In this document: one piece after another, positions 1 to 7,829 of the stretch
Layout: each line of letters starts with the position of its first letter
Position numbering within the stretch: the first letter of the stretch is position 1
Assembly: GCA_021307345.1 (NCBI GenBank)
Contig: CP089930.1
Coordinates: forward strand, 2,542,001 to 2,606,000
Length of the DNA: 64,000 nucleotides
DNA from: Escherichia coli
GTDB lineage: Bacteria > Pseudomonadota > Gammaproteobacteria > Enterobacterales > Enterobacteriaceae
Reading direction: 5' to 3'
Position numbers and translations under genes: made by a program
The notes under the pieces: generated by a model
What the model was told of the DNA's origin: nothing
Seen by the model: the letters and a program-made list of their open reading frames with translations, nothing else
The model's database searches: none

Positions 1-37
1 CAAAAAGAGAAACAGCTAAAGCAATGCGGTATTTCAT
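1..37 (-). CDS. yqjC: YqjC N-terminus (partial, runs off window)
   Basis: Only the first 12 codons are inside the window, reading MKYRIALAVSLF on the minus strand, the start of a signal peptide typical of the small periplasmic protein YqjC. A GGAAGG Shine-Dalgarno lies 7 bases before this ATG. An in-frame ATG 15 bases upstream (at 52) overlaps that ribosome site and is less likely. In K-12 yqjC follows mzrA on the same strand, as here. The rest of the gene is not visible, so the identification rests on context and this short match. Confidence 0.7.
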   Translation of the reverse strand, partial: MKYRIALAVSLF

Positions 38-183
38 TCTTGAACCTTCCATTGTGACTCGAACCTATTACAAAGGAACGATTGTCCAGACAACGAAGCG
101 GTAGTGTTAACCACCGCCTCATTAATCATAGACAGTAACGGTGAAATCACCAAAGTGAGTGATATGTTTCGGATAACAGGAAG

Positions 184-567
184 TTATCCGAAGCGATGAG
201 AATTATCCCGCAGCCGGGTCAGCCACTGCATGGCCTGACTGTTATCGTCCTGCTGCGCAATGATGTAGCCATGGGGCAATGTTCTGTCGAGGACTGCTTT
301 TGCGGCGGCACTCTGGTCGCTGGAGTCAAACGTAATTAACAGAGTGTCGTTCTTGGGGGTAATGCTTTTGAAAGGAATGCCGTGAGCGTCAAGGTGATGC
401 CAGATGGAAAAACCGTCTGGCATCGTCATGCCTTGATGAACGGCACGGATCGCCAGCGTTGAATCTTGCTGACGAACCGCAGACCAGGCCAGCAACAGCG
501 TGCCGACCAGCAATAAAGCAGCGCCGAACCAGACTAGCTGGCGAAGCGACATGCGAGGTATTTGCAT
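184..567 (-). CDS. mzrA: MzrA, modulator of EnvZ/OmpR
   Basis: Predicted 127-residue inner membrane protein with one N-terminal membrane segment (about residues 11-29) and a short periplasmic domain. The family, formerly YqjB, is known to bind the sensor kinase EnvZ and push OmpR phosphorylation upward, linking the Cpx envelope stress response to EnvZ/OmpR. The gene starts 3 bases after the yqjA stop codon, so the two are translationally close and almost certainly co-transcribed; the known CpxR control of yqjA would then reach mzrA. Full length for the family; nothing unusual. Confidence 0.92.
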   Translation of the reverse strand: MQIPRMSLRQLVWFGAALLLVGTLLLAWSAVRQQDSTLAIRAVHQGMTMPDGFSIWHHLDAHGIPFKSITPKNDTLLITFDSSDQSAAAKAVLDRTLPHGYIIAQQDDNSQAMQWLTRLRDNSHRFG

Positions 568-570
568 CCT

Positions 571-1233
571 TTACCCCCGATTTCCATATTTCTTTTTCCA
601 TAACACGACCAGAGAACCTGCCAGGCCAAATACCAGCAGTACCACCGGGAGCAGCATCAGGCATGACATTAGCTGATCCTCGTACTTCAAAAATACCGGC
701 GTTTTGCCGAGCATGTAACCCAGGGTTGTCAGGATCAACACCCACAACAAACCGCTCATCCAGTTGAAGAACTGAAAGCGTGCGTTATTCAGCCCTGATA
801 ACCCGGCAATGGTCGGCAGCAGTGTTCTGACAAACGCAATAAAGCGACCAATTAATAGCGCCGATAAACCGTGTTTGTGAAAAAGATGGTGTGCGCGTTG
901 GTGATAGTGCGCGGGTAAATGGGAAAGCCAGTTTTGCACAGTGCGGGTATTGCCCAGCCATCGCCCCTGTATGTAACTGACCCAGCAGCCAAGGCTGGCG
1001 GCTACGGTCAATAGCAAAATCGTTTGTGGATAACCCATCGCGCCTTTAGCAATCAATACGCCGACCAACACCAGTAAGCTGTCGCCCGGTAAAAAGGCTG
1101 CCGGAAGCAAGCCGTTTTCAAGGAACAAAATTACAAACAAGACAAAATACAACATGCCAATCATCGACGGATTGGCCAGCGTTTCAAAATCCTGCGCCCA
1201 CAGGGCCTGCAGTAATTGGGTCAAAAGTTCCAT
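571..1233 (-). CDS. yqjA: YqjA, DedA-family membrane protein
   Basis: 220-residue polytopic inner membrane protein of the DedA/SNARE-associated (PF09335) family. The sequence shows the DedA core with the motif FLPGDSLL near residue 48 and the conserved [16 protein letters not shown] stretch near residue 130, which carries the essential Arg residues of the family. YqjA is a proton-dependent osmosensing transporter-like protein needed for growth at alkaline pH and is partly redundant with YghB; current models for DedA proteins involve lipid carrier recycling. It is the first gene of the yqjA-mzrA operon. Full length. Confidence 0.95.
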   Translation of the reverse strand: MELLTQLLQALWAQDFETLANPSMIGMLYFVLFVILFLENGLLPAAFLPGDSLLVLVGVLIAKGAMGYPQTILLLTVAASLGCWVSYIQGRWLGNTRTVQNWLSHLPAHYHQRAHHLFHKHGLSALLIGRFIAFVRTLLPTIAGLSGLNNARFQFFNWMSGLLWVLILTTLGYMLGKTPVFLKYEDQLMSCLMLLPVVLLVFGLAGSLVVLWKKKYGNRG

Positions 1234-1576
1234 TCATTATTCCTGGTGAATCGGTTAACGCCACGCCGGTTTTAAATGATGCACTCCCGCCAGATTATTG
1301 CTGTTTTTGTATGGATTGCGGGTCGGAGCACCAACACGGCCTGAACTATTCCCTGTTAAAACGTGAGATAAGAAAACATTTAATAGCATAAATTCAAATT
1401 GAATCTAATTGTAACAAAGGTCAACGTTGTTCGTTATCAAAATTACATGTCCGTGGAGTCTGATTTTGCTGATTGCAGGGGAGGGTGGCGAGAGGATTTA
1501 CACAGGCTGACACTTTATACTTTTTGCTTACTGACAAAGCGTACAGGCGCGTTGTAGCGCCTGCCCGATGGGAATT
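1234..1576. other. Intergenic region exuR-yqjA
   Basis: 343 bases with no credible gene. It must hold the yqjA promoter (known to be CpxR-activated), but I could not place a clear pair of CpxR GTAAA boxes. Close to exuR, an inverted repeat CAGGCGC / GCGCCTG at about 1543-1562 lies just downstream of the exuR stop and may stabilise or end its transcript; it lacks a good T-run. Confidence 0.5.
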
Positions 1577-2353
1577 TCATTTGCTGCCGCTGGCGGCCGT
1601 ATCCAGATGCACAACCGGGTTTTCTGCGAACAGGTAACGGTCGGCGTTGAACTCGAAATCGTCGCTGGTTTCGTTAAATAACATTATCTTGGTGTTTTCC
1701 AGATGCTGCCACATTGCCAGCTTAGCGGCATGGGGATCTTTGCGAATTAACGCCTTAAGGATCTGATCGTGGTCATCACACCAGTTATCGACGGTACGGG
1801 AATCAATGTGTTCGTGGAGTTTTTTCCAGTACGGGTTATGGCTACGCTGGGTCCACATCTTCTCAACGATGGCTGCCAGGGCTGAGTTCTGCGTCGCCAG
1901 GGCAACCTGAATATGGAACTGCAAATCCCACTCGGAATCGCGGAAGCATTGTTCGCCGCGAGCCTGCTCCTGGATGGCCATCAATTTCATGATGTCCTGT
2001 TTGGTCACCTGGGTTGCGGCAAACTCGGCAATATTGCTCTCGATAAGCTGGCGAGCCTGTAGCAGTTCAAACGGGCCGTAATTGGCAAATTCCATATTAT
2101 CGTCAGCCGCCTGCTGATGGCGCGGCTGGTTGGAAACCACGTGAATACCTGAACCTTTACGCACCTCCACATAGCCTTCAACTTCCAGCATGATGATGGC
2201 TTCACGAACTACCGTTCGGCTGACGTTTTTTTCATCGGCAATAAAACGTTCAGCGGGCAGTTTATCACCCACCAGATAGACGCCCTGCTCAATGCGCTCT
2301 TTCAGGTCAGCAGCAAGTTGTTGGTACAAACGGCGTGGTTCAGAGATTTCCAT
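1577..2353 (-). CDS. exuR: ExuR, hexuronate regulon repressor
   Basis: 258-residue GntR-family (FadR subfamily) transcription factor. The winged helix-turn-helix occupies about residues 8-75 ([16 protein letters not shown]...[23 protein letters not shown]), followed by an all-helical FCD effector domain. ExuR represses exuT, uxaCA, uxaB and itself, and is relieved by glucuronate or galacturonate. In K-12 it lies directly downstream of exuT on the same strand with its own promoter; here a fimbrial operon on the opposite strand separates the two. The protein is full length, so control of the hexuronate genes is probably intact, but readthrough from exuT is no longer possible. Confidence 0.95.
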   Translation of the reverse strand: MEISEPRRLYQQLAADLKERIEQGVYLVGDKLPAERFIADEKNVSRTVVREAIIMLEVEGYVEVRKGSGIHVVSNQPRHQQAADDNMEFANYGPFELLQARQLIESNIAEFAATQVTKQDIMKLMAIQEQARGEQCFRDSEWDLQFHIQVALATQNSALAAIVEKMWTQRSHNPYWKKLHEHIDSRTVDNWCDDHDQILKALIRKDPHAAKLAMWQHLENTKIMLFNETSDDFEFNADRYLFAENPVVHLDTAASGSK

Positions 2354-2402
2354 ATGCGTCTCCCGGAATGGAATGCGGACAAAGTTATCATACCACTTTA
2401 TT

Positions 2403-2417
2403 TATGGGTATGCCATT
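2403..2417. promoter_or_regulatory. Candidate ExuR operator upstream of exuR
   Basis: ATGGGTATGCCAT resembles the palindromic hexuronate box (TTGGTATACCAA core) with a few mismatches, about 50 bases before the exuR start. ExuR autoregulation is known; the assignment of this site is by similarity only. Confidence 0.4.
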
Positions 2418-2648
2418 GTTCATATATAAATATGGTGATTGAAATAATGTATTTAATTAACATTGTGAATATTTATAAATTCCTAAAAATTAAGCGTCGA
2501 TATTGTGAAAATTACTATGTTTCAGTAACTTAATTTTTCGCTTTTTAAATTAATATTAACTAAAAATGCTTTTTTATATTGACTTACAATAAATCTACAT
2601 TTCTAATGCACTAACTTTTTTGAAACAATTTTGTAAGATCAATTCTAT
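2418..2648 (+). promoter_or_regulatory. AT-rich fimbrial control region with sigma70-type promoter
   Basis: Between 2401 and 2640 only 51 of 240 bases are G or C. A promoter-like pair TTGACT (2579-2584) and TCTAAT (2602-2607), with a 17-base spacer, each one base off consensus, lies about 42 bases before the chaperone start. Such AT-rich DNA is a typical H-NS target, and CS1-type operons are usually silenced by H-NS and activated by an AraC-type regulator of the Rns/CfaD group. No such regulator is encoded in this window. Confidence 0.6.
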
Positions 2649-3365
2649 ATGGTGGCGAAAATTAAACTCTTATCACGGCTTACGCCGCTTTTATTCGTGT
2701 TCGCTCCTTTTTTTGCACAGTCAAATATGACTGTTTATCCTATGGCTGTTTCTATTAATAGTCAGGGTGAAGGCAACGTTCGTGTAATATCTAAAAGTAA
2801 TGAAGTTCAGTATATCAAGGCGACAGTATTCCGTATCGATAATCCATCGACGCCTCAGGAAAATGAAGTTGAGATTAAATCCGGTGATGCAAATCATCTG
2901 GTCGTTATGCCACCCAAATTCGCCTTACCAGCCGGTAGCAGCAAAACCGTGCGCTTTGTCGCAATGGAACCAGAGCAAAAAGAGAAAAATTACCGCGTTA
3001 AATTTGAAGCAGTTCCCAGTATTGATGACGTTGCCACAGATAAAAAAGATCTCTCTATGCAGTTAACAGTTAACTTGATTTGGGGGATTGTTGTTAGTGT
3101 TCCACCCCAACAACCTATTGCTAAGTTAGAAGTAAATCCTGCCAAAAAATTATTTAATGCAGGGAATCAACGTTTAAAACTTTTAACGATCGCTTATTGC
3201 AAAAATAATAGCAAAGATAATTGTAAGATGCAGACCGTAAATAAAAATATCTTCCCTGGTCAGGAAATAAATCTTGAAAGCATATCTGGCTACGACAAGA
3301 TCGTTGTCAAATATAATAACTGGATCACTAAGGATAATGGCGAGTTTGAGCTGGCGATCCATTAA
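2649..3365 (+). CDS. Periplasmic fimbrial chaperone, CS1/CFA-I (CooB/CfaA) type
   Basis: 238 residues, the length of the CfaA/CooB chaperones. A signal peptide (about residues 1-25, hydrophobic TPLLFVFAPFF) precedes two immunoglobulin-like domains. The G1-type strand region is seen in the ...FALPAGSSKTVRFVAM stretch, and the alternate chaperone family uses it for donor-strand complementation of pilin subunits in the periplasm. First gene of a four-gene operon; 29 bases separate it from the pilin. The ribosome site is weak (TAAGA). The last 240 coding bases hold 82 G/C (34%), far below flanking housekeeping genes, which suggests acquisition from outside. Assignment to the alternate chaperone-usher class rests on operon order and the pilin sequence. 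Confidence 0.88.
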   Translation: MVAKIKLLSRLTPLLFVFAPFFAQSNMTVYPMAVSINSQGEGNVRVISKSNEVQYIKATVFRIDNPSTPQENEVEIKSGDANHLVVMPPKFALPAGSSKTVRFVAMEPEQKEKNYRVKFEAVPSIDDVATDKKDLSMQLTVNLIWGIVVSVPPQQPIAKLEVNPAKKLFNAGNQRLKLLTIAYCKNNSKDNCKMQTVNKNIFPGQEINLESISGYDKIVVKYNNWITKDNGEFELAIH

Positions 3366-3394
3366 TTATCATTGTCATAAACGAAGGAATAGTA

Positions 3395-3895
3395 ATGAAA
3401 AAGGCATTTGCAAAATCTCTTCTGGTAGCAGCGTTATTCTCTGTAGCAGGCTCCGCGTTAGCAGTACAAAAAGATATTACTGTAACAGCTAATGTTGATG
3501 CCGCTCTGGATATGACGCAAACCGATAACAGCGCACTGCCGAAAGCAGTTGAAATGCAATATCTGCCGGGTCAGGGTCTGCAATCTTATCAGTTGATGAC
3601 TAAAATTTGGTCTAACGATGTGACTAAAGACATTAAAATGCAGTTGGTTTCCCCTGCGCAACTGGTTCATAACCTGGACGGCAGCAAAACTGTTCCGCTG
3701 ACTGTGACCTGGGGTGGTACTGAAATCAAGTCCGATGCCGCTACCACTTTTGAAGCAACCAAAATTTTTGCTTCCGATGCTTTAACCAACGGTTCTTTGG
3801 CTAAAAACCTGATTTTTGCTCAGACCACCAAAGGTGTACTGGAAACCGGTATTTACCGTGGCGTGGTAAGCATCTATCTGTCCCAGGATATCTAA
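3395..3895 (+). CDS. Major fimbrial subunit, CS1/CFA-I (CooA/CfaB) type
   Basis: 166 residues with a clear signal peptide cut after residue 23 (SALA|VQKD). The mature start VQKDITVTANVDAALDM closely parallels the mature CFA/I pilin start (VEKNITVTASVDP), including the N-terminal donor strand and the later ALP.AV and SYQLMT elements, which mark the CS1 pilin family (PF04449) rather than type 1 or P pili. No cysteines, as usual in this class. It would polymerise by donor-strand exchange into the fimbrial shaft. Strong GAAGGA ribosome site. A stem-loop follows the gene and probably limits transcription into the usher, giving excess pilin. The strain-specific name is not known to me. Confidence 0.93.
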   Translation: MKKAFAKSLLVAALFSVAGSALAVQKDITVTANVDAALDMTQTDNSALPKAVEMQYLPGQGLQSYQLMTKIWSNDVTKDIKMQLVSPAQLVHNLDGSKTVPLTVTWGGTEIKSDAATTFEATKIFASDALTNGSLAKNLIFAQTTKGVLETGIYRGVVSIYLSQDI

Positions 3896-3922
3896 TCCGG
3901 ATAACAGAATTAATACGTAATA

Positions 3923-3948
3923 AAGGGGGGCTTGTCCTCCCTTATTTT
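3923..3948 (+). terminator. Attenuating stem-loop between pilin and usher genes
   Basis: AAGGGGGG (3923-3930) pairs with CCTCCCTT (3936-3943) through a 5-base loop and is followed by an ATTTTAACTATTTT tract. Placed 28 bases after the pilin stop, it fits a partial terminator or 3' stabiliser that keeps pilin mRNA abundant relative to usher and adhesin. Confidence 0.7.
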
Positions 3949-3985
3949 AACTATTTTAGTCGTTGTTATGGATTACAGGGTTGCC

Positions 3986-6670
3986 ATGGATAAAAAATTA
4001 CTGGCTCTTTTGATCCTGGCGAGTCTCAGCCCGGCAAAGGCAGCATTAACTAAAATTCCCGCTGGGTTTGAGGTTATTGCGCAGGGACAGCAGGAGTATA
4101 TTGAAGTCTATTATGCCGGGAAAAGTCTCGGTAAATATTATGCAATGGTTAATCTTGATGCGGTAACATTTCTGGATTCAGCAAGTTTATATAATAAGCT
4201 GGAGCTGGATACCAAAGACCAAAAAATCACTCAAGCCGTAAAAGCGAGACTGGCACAACCACTGGCGCGTCATGGTGAACTGGCTTGTGGTTTTGCGCAG
4301 ACCGATTCAGGATGTGGCTTTCTCAATACCGATTCTGTTGACATTATTTTTAATGATGAAGAGAGTTCCGCCACCCTCTTTCTGAATCCCCAATGGAGTT
4401 CTTCGTTAAATTCAAAATCGCTATATTTAAATCCAGACAGAAACGCGATTAATGCATTTATTCATCAGCAGGATATTAACGTGCTGGTGCAGGATGATTA
4501 CCAATCGTTCTCCATTCAGGGCAATGGTGCGCTGGGTGTCACAGAGAATAGTTATATTGGCGGGCACTGGAATTTCAATGGCTATGAGGCAGAAGATGTC
4601 AGCGATAATAATGCTGATGTCAGCGATCTCTATTATCGTTATGATTTTTTACGTCGTTATTATGTGCAGGCGGGGCGAATGGACAACCGCACGCTATTTA
4701 ATGCACAAGGCGGGAATTTTACTTTTAACTTTCTGCCACTCGGTGCAATCGATGGAATGCGTATCGGGTCAACACTCAGTTATTTAAACCAGGCGCAGAG
4801 TCAGCAAGGAACGCCAGTAATGGTCCTGCTTTCGCGCAATTCTCGTGTTGACGCTTATCGTAATGAACAACTTCTGGGATCGTTTTATCTCAATAGTGGT
4901 TCGCAATTTATTGATACTGGTTCCTTTCCGCCAGGCAGCTACAGCGTGGCGTTAAAAGTTTATGAGAACAACCAACTCACCCGCACTGAACTTGTCCCTT
5001 TTACCAAAACAGGGGGGCTGACGGACGGAAATGCGCAGTGGTTCTTACAGGCCGGTAAAACCACCTCCCAGGCTGCCGATGACGAAAGTTCAGCTTATCA
5101 ACTGGGTTTTCGCCTGCCGTTACATCCACAATATGAGCTCTACGCAGGGCTGGCGAATGCCGATGATGTGAATGCTTTCGAGTTAGGTAATAACTGGACG
5201 GCGGATTTAGGCGGGGTGGGGAATCTTGCCGTAGGTGCCAGTCTGTTCCGCAATGACGATGGCGGCAAAGGTGATATGCAGCAGGTTAACTGGAGTAATT
5301 CGGGATGGCCGACGCTGGGCTTTTATCGTACCAACTCCGACGGAGATGCTTGTACAACCGACAGCAGAGATAGCTACAACGCCTTAAGCTGTTATGAAAG
5401 CATATCCGCTACGATTTCACAGAATATTATCGGCTGGAACCTGATGCTGGGTTATACCCGCACGCAAAATAACACCGACGACAGCTTACGCTGGGACAAA
5501 CAGCAGAGTTTTGAAAATAACTATCTTCGCCAGACTTCTGCGCAAAGTATTTCTGAAACCGTACAGCTTAGCGCGTCTCGCGCTTTTGTAATGCGTGACT
5601 GGATTTTGAGCACTTCTGTCGGGGTTTTCCATCGTAACGACAACGGCGGAGATAACGACGACAACGGATTGTACTTATCGTTTTCGTTATCTGATACACC
5701 AACGATGGACAGCAATAATAACAGCCACTCAACCAATGTTTCGACTGACTATCGCTATAGCGATCAGGATGGCGACCAAACTTCATGGCAGTTATCGCAT
5801 ACCTTTTATAACGATTCATTCAGCCATAAAGAACTTGGCGTGACCGTCGGTGGTCTGAACACCGATACCATAAACAGCGCGGTTAACGGTCGCTGGGAAG
5901 GGCAGTACGGTAATCTCAACGGAACTGTATCAGACAGTTACGATCGCAAGAACCATGATCATCTTTCTGCCTTTACAGGGTCTTACAGTTCCACACTGGC
6001 GGTGAGTCGTTACGGAATTAATCTGGGAGCCAGTGGAACAGATGATCTGCTCGGCGCTGTATTAGTCGATGTAAAAGGATTTACTGAACAGGATGAAGAG
6101 AGCCAGGATCTGCAATTCGAAGCTCGGGTTGCGGGCAGCAGAACTCTGCAACTTGGTCAAAGTGACAGTGTGTTGTTCCCCTATGCTGGATTCCAGTCGG
6201 GCTTTGTTGACGTCAGGGACAGCAACCAGGGCAACCAGCAGGGAACAACCAATATTATCAATGGCGCGGGAAACCGGGAATTAATGTTGCTGCCCGGTAA
6301 GTTACGTTATCGCGAAGTCACTGCCAGCTTTAACTACAACTATATTGGTCGCTTGTTATTACCAGCATCAGTAGAGAAATTCCCGCTGATTGGTCTGAAC
6401 AGCACCATGTTATTGGTGGCTGAAGATGGCGGATTTACGCTGGAAATTAGCGGCAATGATAAAGAACTGTATCTGCTTTCCAGACACGAATTCCTTAAAT
6501 GTCCGCTGACTGTTGTGAAGAAACGCGCCAGCATTCGTTACAGCGGCGATGTGACTTGTAGCGTCGTGAGTTATTCGCAATTGCCAGAGTCGATTCAGGT
6601 TCAGGCGCAGTTAAAACAGCCTAAATTACGTGAGAGCGTACAAACGGCGCAAAGGGAGGTTGCACCATGA
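3986..6670 (+). CDS. Outer membrane usher, CS1/CFA-I (CooC/CfaC) type
   Basis: 894 residues from the ATG at 3986, preferred over the TTG at 3932 because it gives a proper signal peptide (MDKKLLALLILASLSPAKA|ALTK) and follows an AGGG ribosome site. The open frame extends 54 bases upstream. The protein has the usher layout: N-terminal periplasmic domain, a long beta-barrel with a middle plug domain (about residues 240-330, including GTPVMVLLSRNSRVDAYRN), and a C-terminal domain with Cys residues (FLKCPLTV...VTCSVV). The barrel would receive chaperone-subunit complexes and secrete the fimbria. The stop overlaps the adhesin start (ATGA), so the last two genes are translationally coupled. Confidence 0.9.
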   Translation: MDKKLLALLILASLSPAKAALTKIPAGFEVIAQGQQEYIEVYYAGKSLGKYYAMVNLDAVTFLDSASLYNKLELDTKDQKITQAVKARLAQPLARHGELACGFAQTDSGCGFLNTDSVDIIFNDEESSATLFLNPQWSSSLNSKSLYLNPDRNAINAFIHQQDINVLVQDDYQSFSIQGNGALGVTENSYIGGHWNFNGYEAEDVSDNNADVSDLYYRYDFLRRYYVQAGRMDNRTLFNAQGGNFTFNFLPLGAIDGMRIGSTLSYLNQAQSQQGTPVMVLLSRNSRVDAYRNEQLLGSFYLNSGSQFIDTGSFPPGSYSVALKVYENNQLTRTELVPFTKTGGLTDGNAQWFLQAGKTTSQAADDESSAYQLGFRLPLHPQYELYAGLANADDVNAFELGNNWTADLGGVGNLAVGASLFRNDDGGKGDMQQVNWSNSGWPTLGFYRTNSDGDACTTDSRDSYNALSCYESISATISQNIIGWNLMLGYTRTQNNTDDSLRWDKQQSFENNYLRQTSAQSISETVQLSASRAFVMRDWILSTSVGVFHRNDNGGDNDDNGLYLSFSLSDTPTMDSNNNSHSTNVSTDYRYSDQDGDQTSWQLSHTFYNDSFSHKELGVTVGGLNTDTINSAVNGRWEGQYGNLNGTVSDSYDRKNHDHLSAFTGSYSSTLAVSRYGINLGASGTDDLLGAVLVDVKGFTEQDEESQDLQFEARVAGSRTLQLGQSDSVLFPYAGFQSGFVDVRDSNQGNQQGTTNIINGAGNRELMLLPGKLRYREVTASFNYNYIGRLLLPASVEKFPLIGLNSTMLLVAEDGGFTLEISGNDKELYLLSRHEFLKCPLTVVKKRASIRYSGDVTCSVVSYSQLPESIQVQAQLKQPKLRESVQTAQREVAP

Positions 6671-7752
6671 GAAAGCGATTGATTGCTGCGATATTGGGCT
6701 TATTTGGCTCGATTACTGGCGTTCAGGCGTCACCCAACGTTACGGCTGAAATTACTTATGATTTGGCAGTCGGCAGGGCAGATTATTACATCTGGAACAA
6801 GGAAGAACCCCCTGCTATAAACTACAACACCGCATGGTCAAGTTATCAGTGCAATTTCCCTGATCAACAGCAGATTTGTACACCATCTGGTAATTATTCA
6901 AACGTGCAAATTTATATGACAGAAAAACGCAGTGGTATGCGTTGGCCAGTTAACCTTAAAGGATATACGAATTTTGTGGTCCGCAATCCTGGAGGGGACT
7001 GTGATGGCTGGTCGGCGCAATTCCCTTTAGATAGTACAACTACTCGTCGATGTATAGCTAATAGCGGTGCTTATAATGCCAATGTAAAACTGTTAACGCT
7101 CTATCTTGAGCAAGCAGAAATGAAAAAATTACCGATTGGTGGCGTCTGGGAGGGTTCCGTTAAAATGCATTTTACCAACCCTGGAGCAGATTATTTTGCG
7201 GATATCACGCTTAATACGCTCGATCCCAACCATATCGATATCTTCTTTCCGGAGTTTGCCCACGCCACGCCACGGGTACAGTTGGATCTACACCCGACGG
7301 GGAGCGTCAATGGCAGTAACTATGCTCAGGATCTGACCACGCTGGATATGTGCCTGTACGATGGTTTTAACGGCAACGCTATCAGTTATGAAATCCAGCT
7401 TAAAGATGAAGGTCGCCCGGCTGCCGGACGAAGAGATGGCGACTTCTCGATCTATCGACAGGGAGGAACATCGACAGATGCCTCAGAACGCATTGATTAC
7501 CGGGTAAAAATGTATAACCCGGAAACGGGCGGGCAAATTGATGTTCGCAACAATGAAAATATGGTCTGGAACAGCATCAACCTGAAGCGCGTTCGTCCGG
7601 TTGTGCTGCCAGGAATTCGTTACGCTGTCATGTGTGTGCCGACGCCATTAACCCTGGCGGTCGATAAATTTAGCGTGATGGATAAACAGGCCGGGTATTA
7701 CATGGGGAAACTATCGGTAATTTTTACTCCATCTCTACCAACCATCAATTAA
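6667..7752 (+). CDS. Minor tip adhesin subunit, CS1/CFA-I (CooD/CfaE) type
   Basis: 361 residues, matching the length of CooD/CfaE tip adhesins. Signal peptide at residues 1-21 (cut near VQA|SPNV), then an adhesin domain to about residue 200 and a pilin domain that joins the shaft. The mature start SPNVTAEITYDLAV resembles a donor strand. Several Cys pairs are visible (SYQCNFPDQQQICTP, GDCDGW...TRRCIAN, LDMCLYD, YAVMCVPTP). In this family the single adhesin caps the fimbria, starts its assembly and binds host sialoglycan or other receptors through surface Arg residues; the receptor here cannot be read from sequence. It overlaps the usher stop by 4 bases and ends the operon. Confidence 0.88.
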   Translation: MRKRLIAAILGLFGSITGVQASPNVTAEITYDLAVGRADYYIWNKEEPPAINYNTAWSSYQCNFPDQQQICTPSGNYSNVQIYMTEKRSGMRWPVNLKGYTNFVVRNPGGDCDGWSAQFPLDSTTTRRCIANSGAYNANVKLLTLYLEQAEMKKLPIGGVWEGSVKMHFTNPGADYFADITLNTLDPNHIDIFFPEFAHATPRVQLDLHPTGSVNGSNYAQDLTTLDMCLYDGFNGNAISYEIQLKDEGRPAAGRRDGDFSIYRQGGTSTDASERIDYRVKMYNPETGGQIDVRNNENMVWNSINLKRVRPVVLPGIRYAVMCVPTPLTLAVDKFSVMDKQAGYYMGKLSVIFTPSLPTIN

Positions 7753-7780
7753 CCCTGTAGGCCGGACAAACGCATAAACA

Positions 7781-7808
7781 ACGAAGCCGCCTGAACAGGC
7801 GGCTTCGA
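7781..7808. terminator. Terminator between tip adhesin and exuT (convergent)
   Basis: A near-perfect hairpin, CGAAGCCGCCTG / CAGGCGGCTTCG with a 2-base loop, lies between the convergent adhesin and exuT genes and can end both transcripts. The preceding TGTAGGCCGGACAAACGC is a degenerate REP-like fragment. Confidence 0.8.
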
Positions 7809-7829
7809 CATTAAAACTCACGCTAAGCG

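Noticed and set aside
2354-7829. Integrase, transposase or direct repeats marking a mobile island around the fimbrial operon
   Set aside because: None seen; only AT-rich DNA and a REP-like fragment at the ends.
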